This document shows positions 32,404 to 42,160 of a DNA stretch of 64,000 bases, piece after piece. Location of the stretch: NCBI RefSeq assembly GCF_025137375.1, contig NZ_CP073720.1, forward strand, positions 5,294,501-5,358,500. Reading direction: 5' to 3'. A model generated the notes under the pieces. That model was not told the origin of the DNA, ran no database searches, and saw only the letters and a list, made by a program, of their open reading frames with translations. This stretch comes from Dactylosporangium fulvum (GTDB lineage Bacteria; Actinomycetota; Actinomycetes; Mycobacteriales; Micromonosporaceae). Made by a program: the position numbers and the translations under genes. Within the stretch, counting starts at the first letter, position 1; every line of letters starts with the position of its first letter.

Positions 32404-33213
32404 ATGGACGAGGTGTTCAAGGCTCTCGCGGACGACAGCCGGCGGGAGTTGCTCGACCGGCTCAACTCGCGCAACGGGCAGACGCTGCGCGAGTTGTGCG
32501 AAGGGCTGGGCATGGCCCGGCAGTCGGTGAGCAAGCACCTGGCCGTGCTCGAGGCGGCCGGGCTCGTCACCACGACCTGGCGCGGCCGGGAGAAGCTGCA
32601 CTACCTCGACGCCGCGCCGATCAACGCCATCGCCGAGCGCTGGATCGACCGCTATCACCGCGGCCACGCCCGCGCCCTCGCCGACCTGAAACGCGCACTG
32701 GAGGACCCGATGGGCAATCCCGTCTTCGCCTACACGACGTACATCGCGACGACCCCCGAGCGACTGTGGCAGGCGCTCACCGACCCGGAGTTCACCCGGC
32801 AGTACTGGGGCGGCGTCGCCCTGCACTCCGACTGGCGGCCCGACTCGCCGGTCCTCTGGCAGGACGCGCCCGGTGAGGAGTTCAAGGACTACGGCGACCG
32901 GGTGCTGCGGGCCGAACCGCCACGACTGCTGTCGTACACCTGGCACACCTTCCGGCCGGAGCACGCCCAGCACTTCGGCTGGAGCGACGAGGAGCTCGCC
33001 GAGCGGGCCCGCGAGCCCCGCTCGAAGGTCACGTTCACGATCGAGCCCGCCGGCCCGCAGACGGTGAAGCTCACGCTCATCCACGACGACTTCGTGCCCG
33101 GCAGCGTGATGCACGAGGCGATCAGCGGCCGGCTGGAGGGCAGCGGCGGCTGGCCCGAGCTGCTCGCCGGCCTCAAGACCCTGCTGGAGACGGGCGTGCC
33201 GCTGCCCGCGTAG
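32404..33213 (+). CDS. ArsR-type helix-turn-helix fused to an SRPBCC (AHSA1) domain
   Basis: 269 aa fusion. The winged helix is at residues 5-85 (MDEVFKALADDSRRELLDRL, MARQSVSKHLAVLEAAGLV) and lacks metal-binding cysteines. From about residue 105 an AHSA1/START-like SRPBCC domain follows (YTTYIATTPERLWQALTDPEFTRQYWGG), which normally binds hydrophobic ligands and so may sense them directly. ATG at 32404 taken over a TTG at 32392. Normally these two domains are adjacent genes; here they are one protein. Confidence 0.85.
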   Translation: MDEVFKALADDSRRELLDRLNSRNGQTLRELCEGLGMARQSVSKHLAVLEAAGLVTTTWRGREKLHYLDAAPINAIAERWIDRYHRGHARALADLKRALEDPMGNPVFAYTTYIATTPERLWQALTDPEFTRQYWGGVALHSDWRPDSPVLWQDAPGEEFKDYGDRVLRAEPPRLLSYTWHTFRPEHAQHFGWSDEELAERAREPRSKVTFTIEPAGPQTVKLTLIHDDFVPGSVMHEAISGRLEGSGGWPELLAGLKTLLETGVPLPA

Positions 33214-33304
33214 CGGCCCCTGGCGGGCGGTGGGCCGGCGAGATCACCACGGGCATCCGGCGCCGGGGTGGTGCCCGGCCTCCCACGTAGTTACTCTTCA
33301 GTAG

Positions 33305-34516
<1,212 letters not shown>

Positions 34517-34518
34517 CC

Positions 34519-36624
34519 ATGACCGAGTCTTCCGGAACCATTCGCTACGACCGCGGCGAGGACGGCGTCGTCGTCCTCACCCTCGACGACCCGAGCCGCT
34601 CCGCCAACACCATGAACGAGGCGTTCGTGCGGAGCATGGACGCCACCCTCGACCGGCTGGAGGCCGAGAAGGCCGGCATCACCGGCGTGGTCATCACCTC
34701 CGCCAAGAAGACCTGGTTCGCCGGCGGCGACCTCGACATGCTCGGCAGCATCGGCCCCGACCGGGCCGCCGAGACGACGGCCGCGGCCAAGCGGGTCAAG
34801 GACCAGCTGCGCCGCCTGGAGACGCTGGGCCGGCCGGTCGTCGCCGCGATCAACGGCTCCGCACTCGGCGGCGGGCTCGAGCTGGCGCTGGCCTGCCACC
34901 GCCGGATCGTCGCCGACGACCGGAAGATCGAGATCGGCTTCCCGGAGGTGACGCTCGGCCTGCTGCCCGGCGGCGGCGGGGTCGTGCGGACCGTCCGGCT
35001 GCTGGGCATCCAGGAGGCGCTGCTGACCGTACTGCTCAAGGGGCAGCGGCACCGTCCGGCGAAGGCCCTGGAGGCCGGCCTGGTGCACGAGGTCGTGCCG
35101 GCGGACGAGGTGCTCGACCGGGCGCGGGCCTGGGTCGCCGCCAACCCGGACGCGGTCCAGCCGTGGGACGTCAAGGGGTACAGGATCCCCGGCGGCACCC
35201 CGAGCAACCCGAAGTTCGCGGCCAACCTGCCCGCGTTCCCGGCGACGCTGCGCAAGGAGCTCAGGGGCGCGCCCTACCCGGCGCCGCGCAACATCCTCGC
35301 CGCCGCCGTCGAGGGCGCCCAGGTCGACCTGGCGACCGCGTTCGACATCGAGGGCCGGTACTTCGTCGAGCTCGCCACCGGGCAGACCGCCAAGAACATG
35401 ATCAAGGCGTTTTTCTTCGACCTGCAGGCGGCGAACGCGCGGGGGTCGTCGGCCGCGCCGTTTGCGAAGGTCGCCGTCCTCGGCGCCGGCATGATGGGCG
35501 CCGCGATCGCGTACGTCTGCGCGCGGGCCGGCATGCAGGTGGTGCTCAAGGATGTCACCGTCGAGGCCGCCACGAACGGCAAAGCCTATTCGGAGCGGCT
35601 CGTGCGCAACGGTCGCGGCGGCCCCGACCTGCTCGACCGGATCACCCCGACCGCCGACGCGGCCGACCTTGCCGGCGCCGACCTCGTCATCGAGGCCGTC
35701 TTCGAGGACCCGGCGCTCAAGCACAAGGTGTTCGCCGAGATCGAGGACGTCGTCGCGCCGGACGCGCTGCTGTGCTCCAACACCTCGACCCTGCCGATCT
35801 CGCTGCTCGCCGAGGGCGTGCGCCGCCAGGCCGACTTCGTGGGCCTGCACTTCTTCTCCCCGGTCGACAAGATGCCGCTGGTCGAGGTCATCCGCGGCAA
35901 GGCGACCTCGGACGAGGCCCTGGAACGGGCCCTCGGCGTGGTCCGGCAGCTGCGCAAGACCCCGATCGTCGTCAACGACAGCCGGGGCTTCTTCACCAGC
36001 CGGGTCATCGGCACGTTCACCGGCGAGGGCATGATGATGCTCACCGAGGGCGTGCCCGCGCCGTCGATCGAGCAGGCCAGCCTGCAGGCCGGCTACCCGG
36101 CGCCGGTGCTGCAGCTCATCGACGAGCTGACGCTCACCCTGCCGCGCAAGATCCGGCAGCAGTACGGCGACGCGTGGACACCCACACCGGCCGACGCCGT
36201 GCTCGACCGCATGATCGACGAGTTCGGGCGGCCGGGCCGGGCCGGCGGCGCCGGCTTCTACGACTACGCCGACGGCAGGCGCGGCCTGCTCTGGCCCGGC
36301 CTGCGGGAGCACTTCGCCCGGCCCGACGTGCGGATCCCGTTCGAGGACATGCAGGAGCGGATGCTGTTCGCCGAGGCCGTCGAGTCGGTGAAGTGCCTCG
36401 ACGAGGGCGTGCTCACCTCCGTCGCCGACGCCAACGTCGGGTCGATCCTCGGCATCGGGTTCCCCGGCTGGACCGGCGGTGTGCTGCAGTACGTCAACCA
36501 GTACGAGGGCGGCCTGCCCGGCTTCATCGCCCGGGCCCGGGACCTGGCGGCCCGCTACGGCGCACGGTTCGAACCGCCGCGGCTCCTGCTGGACAAGGCC
36601 GCCCGCGGGGAGCAGTTTCTGTAG
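34519..36624 (+). CDS. fadB: Fatty-acid oxidation complex: enoyl-CoA hydratase/3-hydroxyacyl-CoA dehydrogenase
   Basis: 701 aa. Crotonase domain at about 1-190 with the oxyanion hole ALGGGLELALACH and catalytic glutamate region FPEVTLGLLPGGGG. NAD-binding 3-hydroxyacyl-CoA dehydrogenase domain from about 315 (VAVLGAGMMGAAIAYVCARAG) with the catalytic His in GLHFFSPVDKMPLVEV, then two C-terminal dehydrogenase repeats. ATG start two bases after the thiolase stop. Forms the soluble or peripheral complex with the thiolase. Confidence 0.92.
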   Translation: MTESSGTIRYDRGEDGVVVLTLDDPSRSANTMNEAFVRSMDATLDRLEAEKAGITGVVITSAKKTWFAGGDLDMLGSIGPDRAAETTAAAKRVKDQLRRLETLGRPVVAAINGSALGGGLELALACHRRIVADDRKIEIGFPEVTLGLLPGGGGVVRTVRLLGIQEALLTVLLKGQRHRPAKALEAGLVHEVVPADEVLDRARAWVAANPDAVQPWDVKGYRIPGGTPSNPKFAANLPAFPATLRKELRGAPYPAPRNILAAAVEGAQVDLATAFDIEGRYFVELATGQTAKNMIKAFFFDLQAANARGSSAAPFAKVAVLGAGMMGAAIAYVCARAGMQVVLKDVTVEAATNGKAYSERLVRNGRGGPDLLDRITPTADAADLAGADLVIEAVFEDPALKHKVFAEIEDVVAPDALLCSNTSTLPISLLAEGVRRQADFVGLHFFSPVDKMPLVEVIRGKATSDEALERALGVVRQLRKTPIVVNDSRGFFTSRVIGTFTGEGMMMLTEGVPAPSIEQASLQAGYPAPVLQLIDELTLTLPRKIRQQYGDAWTPTPADAVLDRMIDEFGRPGRAGGAGFYDYADGRRGLLWPGLREHFARPDVRIPFEDMQERMLFAEAVESVKCLDEGVLTSVADANVGSILGIGFPGWTGGVLQYVNQYEGGLPGFIARARDLAARYGARFEPPRLLLDKAARGEQFL

Positions 36625-36626
36625 GC

Positions 36627-37511
36627 ATGCGCCTCGTTTCGCTGCTGCCGTCGGCCACCGAGATCGTCTACGCGCTCGGGCTGTCCGACCAGCTGGTGGG
36701 CGTCACGTTCGAGTGTGACGAGCCGGCGGCGGCGCGCAGCGAGAAGACCGTCGTGGTCGGCGGCCGGGACACCCGCGGCATGTCGCCGCGGGAGATCGAC
36801 GACTACGTCAAGGGTGCGACGGCCGTCGGCCGCGACCTCTACACCCTGCACGCCGGCGCGCTCGCGGGGCTGGACCCGGACCTGATCCTCACCCAGGATC
36901 TGTGCCGGGTCTGCGCCATTCCGTCCGGGCACGTCCAGGACGCCCTCGGCCACCTCGGCTGCCGCGCCGACGTGCTCTCACTCGACCCGCACACGCTCGA
37001 CGAGGTCCTCGGCACGATCCTCGACGTCGGGGGCCGCACCGGCGTCCCCGGCCGCGCTCACGGGCTGGTCGCCGACCTGCGGGGCCGCCTCGAAGCGGTC
37101 GCGCGGGCCGTCGCCGGCCGGCCGCGGCCCAGGGTCGCGGTAGTGGAGTGGGTCGAGCCGCCGTTCACCGCCGGGCACTGGGTGCCGGACCTGGTGTCGG
37201 CGGCCGGCGGCGAACCGGTCGCGGCCCGGCCCGCAGCGAAGTCCGTGGAGACGACCTGGGCCGAGTTCACCGGCGCCCGGCCCGACGTGGTGATCGTGGC
37301 GCCGTGCGGGTTCCACCTCGACGGCGCGGCCCGGCAGGCGTCGGCTGTCGCCGCCCGGTTCCCGGACGCGCAGGTCTGGGCCGTCGACGCCGACGGCATC
37401 GTGGTGCGGCCCGGCCCGCGGCTCGTCGACGGCGTCGAGGCGTTCGCCGCGATCCTGCACCCCGGCGCCGTGCCGGAGCCGCCGCCGGGCGCGGTCACCC
37501 GGCTGCGGTAG
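36627..37511 (+). CDS. Cobalamin-binding (BtuF-like) protein without signal peptide
   Basis: 294 aa, class III periplasmic-binding fold as in BtuF: MRLVSLLPSATEIVYALGL at the start, DLILTQDLCRVCAIP near residue 88, and a second lobe from about 165 with VVEWVEPPFTAGHWVPDLVSAAGG. There is no signal peptide or lipobox, so it stays in the cytosol, unlike transport BtuF. Such proteins are common in actinobacteria and of unknown role. Two bases after fadB, hence the third gene of the beta-oxidation operon. Corrinoid binding is inferred from fold only. Confidence 0.8.
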   Translation: MRLVSLLPSATEIVYALGLSDQLVGVTFECDEPAAARSEKTVVVGGRDTRGMSPREIDDYVKGATAVGRDLYTLHAGALAGLDPDLILTQDLCRVCAIPSGHVQDALGHLGCRADVLSLDPHTLDEVLGTILDVGGRTGVPGRAHGLVADLRGRLEAVARAVAGRPRPRVAVVEWVEPPFTAGHWVPDLVSAAGGEPVAARPAAKSVETTWAEFTGARPDVVIVAPCGFHLDGAARQASAVAARFPDAQVWAVDADGIVVRPGPRLVDGVEAFAAILHPGAVPEPPPGAVTRLR

Positions 37512-37549
37512 CGGAGAAAACTGTCGTACCCCGGTGCGATGATCCGGCC

Positions 37550-38383
37550 ATGCGGTACGGCGTGGACATCTGCACCCTCGGCGATCTCGCCGAGCCCGCC
37601 CGGGTCGTCGACCTCGCCCGCGCGGCCGAGGACGCCGGATGGGAGGCGGTGTTCCTCTGGGACCATCTCGCCTTCGCGTGGGGCGTGCCGTCGGCCGATC
37701 CGTGGGTGCTGCTGGCCGCCGTGGCGCAGGCGACGACCCGCGTCCGGCTCGGCACCGCCGTCACCCCGTTGCCGCGGCGCCGCCCGGCGGTCCTGGCGAG
37801 CACCGTGGCCACCCTCGACCGGCTCAGCGGGGGCCGGGTGGTCCTCGGCGCCGGGGCCGGCGGGGTGCCGGACGAGTTCACCGCGTTCGGCGAGCGCGGC
37901 GACGGGCGGGAGCGGGCGGCCCGGCTCGACGAGGCGCTCGAGGTCGTCGCGGCGCTGTGGGAGGGGCGGCCGGTCAGTCACGCCGGGGAGCACTACACCG
38001 TCGACGGGGTCACCCTCGCGCCGCTGCCGATCCAGCGTCCGCGCGTGCCGATCTGGGTCGGCGGGCACAGCCGCGCGGCGCAGCGGCGGGCCGCACGCTG
38101 GGACGGCTGGCTCATCGCCGGCGACGACGAGCAGGGCGCGATGACGATGCCACCCGAGCGCGTGGCCGCCGGCCTCGCCCGCATCGCCGGGCACCGCGAC
38201 GGCGGCGCACCGTTCGAGGTCGCGATCACCGGCGTCTCCGCCGGACCGGACGACGAGCGATTCGGGCGATACGAGGCAGTCGGCATCACCTGGTGGCTCG
38301 AGCATCTCCACGGCCGCCGCGCGCCCTACGAGCAACTGCTGGCCCGCGTCCACGCCGGACCGCCCAGACCGCCCGGACCCTAA
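37550..38383 (+). CDS. LLM-class flavin-dependent oxidoreductase
   Basis: 277 aa luciferase-like TIM barrel using FMN or F420. VVDLARAAEDAGWEAVFLWDHL at residues 20-42, VRLGTAVTPLPRRRPAVLASTVATLDRLSGGRVVLGAGAG in the middle, and VPIWVGGHSRAAQRRAARWDGWL are standard family segments. Shorter than most members (often 290-350 aa). ATG at 37550. Its stop overlaps the convergent SMR gene by four bases. Confidence 0.85.
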   Translation: MRYGVDICTLGDLAEPARVVDLARAAEDAGWEAVFLWDHLAFAWGVPSADPWVLLAAVAQATTRVRLGTAVTPLPRRRPAVLASTVATLDRLSGGRVVLGAGAGGVPDEFTAFGERGDGRERAARLDEALEVVAALWEGRPVSHAGEHYTVDGVTLAPLPIQRPRVPIWVGGHSRAAQRRAARWDGWLIAGDDEQGAMTMPPERVAAGLARIAGHRDGGAPFEVAITGVSAGPDDERFGRYEAVGITWWLEHLHGRRAPYEQLLARVHAGPPRPPGP

Positions 38384-38703
38384 TGTGCCGCGCCGCCGAG
38401 GTTCAGGATCACCACACCGGCGATGATCAGGCTCACCCCGACCACCTTGACCACGCTGAGCGGCTCGTGCAGGAACACCGCGCCGATCGCGACGATCGCC
38501 GCCGTGCCGAGCCCGGACCACATCGCGTAGGCGACGCCGACCGGCACGGCCTTCACCGCCTGGGACAGCAGCACGAACGACAGCGTGTAGCCCGTGAGCA
38601 CGGCGACCGTCGGCCACAGCTTCGTGAAGCCCTCGGTCGCCTTGAGCAGGCTGGTCGCGACGACCTCGACGGCGATGGCGACGAACAGGAACACGTAGGC
38701 CAC
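38380..38703 (-). CDS. Small multidrug resistance (SMR) transporter
   Basis: 107 aa, four membrane helices. The essential glutamate E13 lies in FVAIAVEVVATSLLKATEGFT. AYAMWSGLGTAAIVAIG is the typical helix-3 signature of the EmrE/SugE family. Exports quaternary ammonium or guanidinium-like cations as a dimer driven by protons. Single gene, no paired SMR subunit nearby. Confidence 0.9.
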   Translation of the reverse strand: MAYVFLFVAIAVEVVATSLLKATEGFTKLWPTVAVLTGYTLSFVLLSQAVKAVPVGVAYAMWSGLGTAAIVAIGAVFLHEPLSVVKVVGVSLIIAGVVILNLGGAAH

Positions 38704-38720
38704 CGGTCACCCCTGTCCGG

Positions 38721-39851
38721 TCACGGCGCGATCATCGCGCGCCGGGCGGCCCGGGAACGACGCACGCCGATCACCCCGACGGCGATCATCAGCACGCCGA
38801 AACCGCCGATCCCCGCGACGATCCAGGTCACGTCACGCAGCGAGAGCCCGTCGAGGAACGAGCGGGACTTGCCCGGGCCGGGCGCGGCGGCCGGTGCGGC
38901 GGACGGGCTCGGCGGCGGTGGCGGAGCGACCGGCGTATACCGCAGGATGGTGCTCGTCTTCGGCTGGTCCGACGCCGTCACGAACGACTTGCCGTCGGGC
39001 GTGTAGGCGATCGCCTCACCCTGCGGCTCGTTCGGCAGCGGGGTGATCCGCGGCGTGCCGCTCGTGATCGCGGCGACAACGTCACCGTCGGTCACGTCGA
39101 ACTCGTACGCGTCCGACATCGTGCGCACCACCGCGCGTTTGCCGTCGGGGCTCACCGCGCCGCCGGTCACCACGCCGGTGCCCAGGATGCCGTACGGGTT
39201 GGCGGTCCCGGTCGTCCTCGGCTTGAACGACCCGACGCGGCGCAACGGAACCCCGCTGGTGTTGTTGGCCGCCAGCGGCCCGTCCGGCACGTACACCTCG
39301 CCGACCGGGTCCTTGGTGACGATGACGGGGGTGCCGTCGCCGTTGAGCAGCAGCGCCTCGGCGTCGCGGGGTTTGCCGTCGGGGTAGACGAGCCGGTGGA
39401 TGACCGGCACGGTCGCCTGCGGCGCGAGGCTCCACAGCGCGACCGTCGAGCGGCGGTTGCCGGACCCGCCGGTGGCGGTGGTGTTGTCGCCGATGTCGGC
39501 GACCCACAGCGTGCCGTCCTCGGCGACCGCGAGGTCCTCGGGGTCCAAGGCGTTCGACGGGTAGCTGACGCTGCGGGTCAGCTTGCACTGACGGTCCAGA
39601 AACATGATCTTCACCCGGGACCGTTCGATGTTGCTGTCGTTGACCACGACGTAGCCGTCGTCGGTCGCGACGAGCCCCGAGACCTCGGTGACCTGCGGGT
39701 CGCTGATCGTGCACACCGGTGTGCCGGGCGTCGCCGGGCCCACCGAGGGGCCGGTCGACGGCGCGGCCGACGGCGCGTACGCCACCGCGGGTGCTGCTGT
39801 TACCCCGATCACAACGGCCGCCGCGACGACGCCCCCGATCCGCTGCCACAT
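38721..39851 (-). CDS. Secreted beta-propeller-like protein with C-terminal membrane anchor
   Basis: 376 aa. Signal peptide MWQRIGGVVAAAVVIGVTAA with likely cleavage after AVA. The body (about 45-320) has repeated propeller-style segments: VSGLVATDDGYVVVNDS, PEDLAVAEDGTLWVADIGDN, DAEALLLNGDGTPVIVTKD and EAIAYTPDGKSFVTASD. A Pro/Ala-rich linker leads to one membrane helix and an RRSRAARRA stop-transfer tail. It would stand on the outer face of the membrane. Function unknown; esterase/calcium-dependent phosphotriesterase-like folds look similar. The ATG at 39851 is preferred; the frame is open upstream without a signal peptide. Confidence 0.72.
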   Translation of the reverse strand: MWQRIGGVVAAAVVIGVTAAPAVAYAPSAAPSTGPSVGPATPGTPVCTISDPQVTEVSGLVATDDGYVVVNDSNIERSRVKIMFLDRQCKLTRSVSYPSNALDPEDLAVAEDGTLWVADIGDNTTATGGSGNRRSTVALWSLAPQATVPVIHRLVYPDGKPRDAEALLLNGDGTPVIVTKDPVGEVYVPDGPLAANNTSGVPLRRVGSFKPRTTGTANPYGILGTGVVTGGAVSPDGKRAVVRTMSDAYEFDVTDGDVVAAITSGTPRITPLPNEPQGEAIAYTPDGKSFVTASDQPKTSTILRYTPVAPPPPPSPSAAPAAAPGPGKSRSFLDGLSLRDVTWIVAGIGGFGVLMIAVGVIGVRRSRAARRAMIAP

Positions 39852-39948
39852 GCGCGACAGTGTGGCAGACGGCCGCGCGGCATGGTCAGGCGCCTGTGTC
39901 CGGGCTAGATTCGGAACGGCGAGCGGTTGCGACCAAGGGGAGGGCGCG

Positions 39949-40146
39949 ATGCGGCCACGGGTGTCTTCGGAGTTCGGCCAACGGCTCGGTCTGGCCGGCA
40001 TCGCCGCGCTGACCGGCGGCTGGTTCACCGTCTCGTGGCGGGTCATGGGCAAGCCGCTCGTCGACGCGGTCGGCGAGACCGTGGGCGGCGTGTCCGTGGT
40101 GCTCCTCGGCATCGCCGTGATCAGCGCCGCCCGCGCCTCGCGCTAG
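39949..40146 (+). CDS. Small membrane protein
   Basis: 65 aa starting MRPRVSSEFGQRLGLAGIAA, with two hydrophobic segments (about 13-30 and 45-62). The AAGGGGAGGG ribosome-binding site six bases upstream of the ATG is among the strongest in the window, which supports translation. No family recognised. Divergent from the secreted propeller gene and overlapping the MFS gene tail by four bases. Confidence 0.55.
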   Translation: MRPRVSSEFGQRLGLAGIAALTGGWFTVSWRVMGKPLVDAVGETVGGVSVVLLGIAVISAARASR

Positions 40147-41561
40147 ACCCGCGCCTTCTCGGCCGGTGCGGGCTCGGGTCGTATGGTCCGGGCCGCCGGA
40201 CGCAGGATCAGCGCGGCGACGGCGATCGACAGCACCAGCAGGGCGGCGCCGATCGTGAACGCCAGGCGGTAGCCGGCGGTGAGCGCGACCGGCTCGGTGC
40301 GGCCGGCCGCGAGCAGGTCACCGGTCCGGGACGCGGCCACAGTGGACAGTGCGGCGACGCCGATCGCCATGCCGAGCTGCTGCGTGGTGTTGAACAGGCC
40401 CGAGGTGAGCCCGGCGTCGTCGTCGCTCGCGCCGGACATGCCCAGGCCGGTGACCGCGGGCAGGACCAGGCCGGCGCCGGCGACGAGCAGCACCACCGGG
40501 AGCAGGTCGGGCAGGTATCGTGCGTCGACCGGCAGCCGGGTCAGCCACCCGAGGGCCGCGCTGAGCAGGACCAGGCCGGCGATGAGGACGGCCCGCTCGC
40601 CGAACCGCGCGATGACGCGGGCGGAGACGCCGAGCGACACCGTGGCGATCGCGAGCGCGGCCGGCAGCATCGCCAGGCCGGTCCGCAGCGCGGTGTAGCC
40701 GAGGACGCGCTGCATGTACAGCGTCATGAGGATCTGGAACGAGAACATCGCCCCGACCATGAGGATCTGCAGGACGTTGGCGCCGGAGACCTGGCGGGAG
40801 CGGAAGATCCGCAGCGGCATGAGCGGGATGCGGGCCGTGGCCTGGCGGATCACGAACGCGACGAGCAGCACCGCGGCGGCACCGGCGGTGAGCAGGCGGT
40901 TGCCACCGGTCTGCACGACGGCGTAGATGGCGGTCACCAGGCCGGCGGTGACGAACAGCGCGCCGAGGACGTCGGCGCCGGCGCGCAGGCCGCGACCGCG
41001 GTCGGCGGGCAGGTAGTGGACGGCGAGCGCGAGGGTGGCGATGCCGATCGGCACGTTGATGAGGAAGATCCAGTGCCAGCTCAGCAGGTCGGTGAGCACG
41101 CCGCCGAGGACCTGGCCGATCGACGCGCCGGCGGCGCCGGTGAACGCGAAGATGCCGATCGCCGTGGCGCGCTCGCGGGGCTCGGGGAACAGGGTGACCA
41201 GGATGCCGAGGCTGACCGCGCTGGCCATGGCGCTGCCGACGCCCTGCAAAAACCGTGCGGCGACGAGCATGCCGGCGCTGCCGGAGAAGCCGGCCAGGGC
41301 GGAGGCGGCGACGAAGACGACGGTGCCGGCGAGCAGCATCCGCTTGCGGCCGAGGAGGTCGCCGAGGCGGCCGGAGAGCAGGAGCAGGCTGCCGAAGGCG
41401 ATGAGGTACGCGTTGATCACCCAGGTCAGTCCCTCGGGCGTGAAGCCGAGGTCGCGCTGCATGACCGGCATGGCCACGGTGACGATGCTGCCGTCGAGGA
41501 CCACCATGAGCGTTCCGGCGGCGACGACGGCGAGAGCGAGCCATCTGTGCTTGGTAGGCAT
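40143..41561 (-). CDS. EmrB/QacA-type MFS drug exporter
   Basis: 472 aa, 14 predicted helices (DHA2). LMVVLDGSIVTVAMPVMQRDLG at 18-39 (motif D1), GRLGDLLGRKRMLLAG at 65-80 (motif A), and GQVLGGVLTDLLSWHWIFLINVPIG (motif C) are clear. It lies downstream of marR on the same strand; the two promoter regions share a 12-base motif, pointing to joint control by MarR. Confidence 0.88.
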   Translation of the reverse strand: MPTKHRWLALAVVAAGTLMVVLDGSIVTVAMPVMQRDLGFTPEGLTWVINAYLIAFGSLLLLSGRLGDLLGRKRMLLAGTVVFVAASALAGFSGSAGMLVAARFLQGVGSAMASAVSLGILVTLFPEPRERATAIGIFAFTGAAGASIGQVLGGVLTDLLSWHWIFLINVPIGIATLALAVHYLPADRGRGLRAGADVLGALFVTAGLVTAIYAVVQTGGNRLLTAGAAAVLLVAFVIRQATARIPLMPLRIFRSRQVSGANVLQILMVGAMFSFQILMTLYMQRVLGYTALRTGLAMLPAALAIATVSLGVSARVIARFGERAVLIAGLVLLSAALGWLTRLPVDARYLPDLLPVVLLVAGAGLVLPAVTGLGMSGASDDDAGLTSGLFNTTQQLGMAIGVAALSTVAASRTGDLLAAGRTEPVALTAGYRLAFTIGAALLVLSIAVAALILRPAARTIRPEPAPAEKARV

Positions 41562-41572
41562 GGTGGAACCGT

Positions 41573-41584
41573 AGCAGATCGTCT
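41573..41584 (-). promoter_or_regulatory. Shared MarR-box candidate at the mfs gene
   Basis: The 12-mer AGCAGATCGTCT (plus strand), 12 bases upstream of the MFS start. The identical sequence lies before marR at 42100-42111. Its centre AGA-TCG-TCT is symmetric. Confidence 0.5.
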
Positions 41585-41611
41585 ATTACGGAACCATCTT
41601 GTTGCGGAGTT

Positions 41612-42076
41612 TTATTGTCGTGCGCGTCGCACGCCCTGCACCTCGACCGGCGTCCCCAGGTGCCCCTGCGTGAGCCGCGTGAGCGCGCTGACCAGCACCG
41701 ACCGCTCCTCCTCCGGCAGTGCGTCGAGGACGGCGGCGTGCACCGAGTCGGCGATCTCCCGGCTGCGGCCGGCCATCTCGGCGCCGGCCGGGGTGACCGC
41801 GATGATCCGGGCCCGCCGGTCCGTCGTCGACGGGCGCCGCTCCGCCAGGCCCGCCTTCTCCAGCGCGTCGACGGTGACGACCATCGTGGTCTTGTCCATG
41901 CCGCCGATCTCGGCGAGCTGGATCTGGGTGCGCTCCTCACCGAGGGCGTGCGCGAGGACGCAGTGCATACGCGGCGTGAGCCCGACCTCGGCCAGCGCGG
42001 CGGTCATCCGCGTGCGCAGCACGTGGCTGGTGTGGTCGAGCAGGTAGGAGATGTCGGGCGTGATCGCGGCGGCCAT
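41612..42076 (-). CDS. MarR family transcriptional regulator
   Basis: 154 aa. The winged helix spans about 35-100: QIQLAEIGGMDKTTMVVTVDALEKAGLAERRPSTTDRRARIIAVTPAG, with the wing motif DRRAR typical of MarR. The ATG at 42076 was chosen because the frame upstream runs through the opposite-strand ABC gene. It lies divergent from a DrrAB-type ABC exporter (85 bases between starts) and 50 bases upstream of the MFS exporter, so it may control both. Confidence 0.88.
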   Translation of the reverse strand: MAAAITPDISYLLDHTSHVLRTRMTAALAEVGLTPRMHCVLAHALGEERTQIQLAEIGGMDKTTMVVTVDALEKAGLAERRPSTTDRRARIIAVTPAGAEMAGRSREIADSVHAAVLDALPEEERSVLVSALTRLTQGHLGTPVEVQGVRRARQ

Positions 42077-42099
42077 GATTCCAGGATAGATAATCCGCC

Positions 42100-42111
42100 A
42101 GCAGATCGTCT
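42100..42111 (-). promoter_or_regulatory. Shared MarR-box candidate at marR
   Basis: Second exact copy of AGCAGATCGTCT, 24 bases upstream of the marR ATG, consistent with autoregulation. Confidence 0.5.
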
Positions 42112-42147
42112 TGCTCCAGCCGGGTCGCGGCCGGAGCAGAAACTCTC

Positions 42148-42157
42148 TACACTGTAT
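42148..42157 (+). promoter_or_regulatory. Palindromic operator overlapping the ABC exporter promoter
   Basis: TACACTGTAT, symmetric about C52 (TACA-C-TGTA). TACACT could itself be the -10 of a leaderless transcript, as the GTG start begins seven bases after it. The same 10-mer overlaps the promoter of the UvrA-like gene at 49567-49576. Confidence 0.6.
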
Positions 42158-42160
42158 AAC

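Noticed and set aside
36568..36582. GGTTCGAACC, resembling a tRNA T-arm
   Set aside because: It lies inside the fadB coding frame and no acceptor or anticodon arms can be formed around it.
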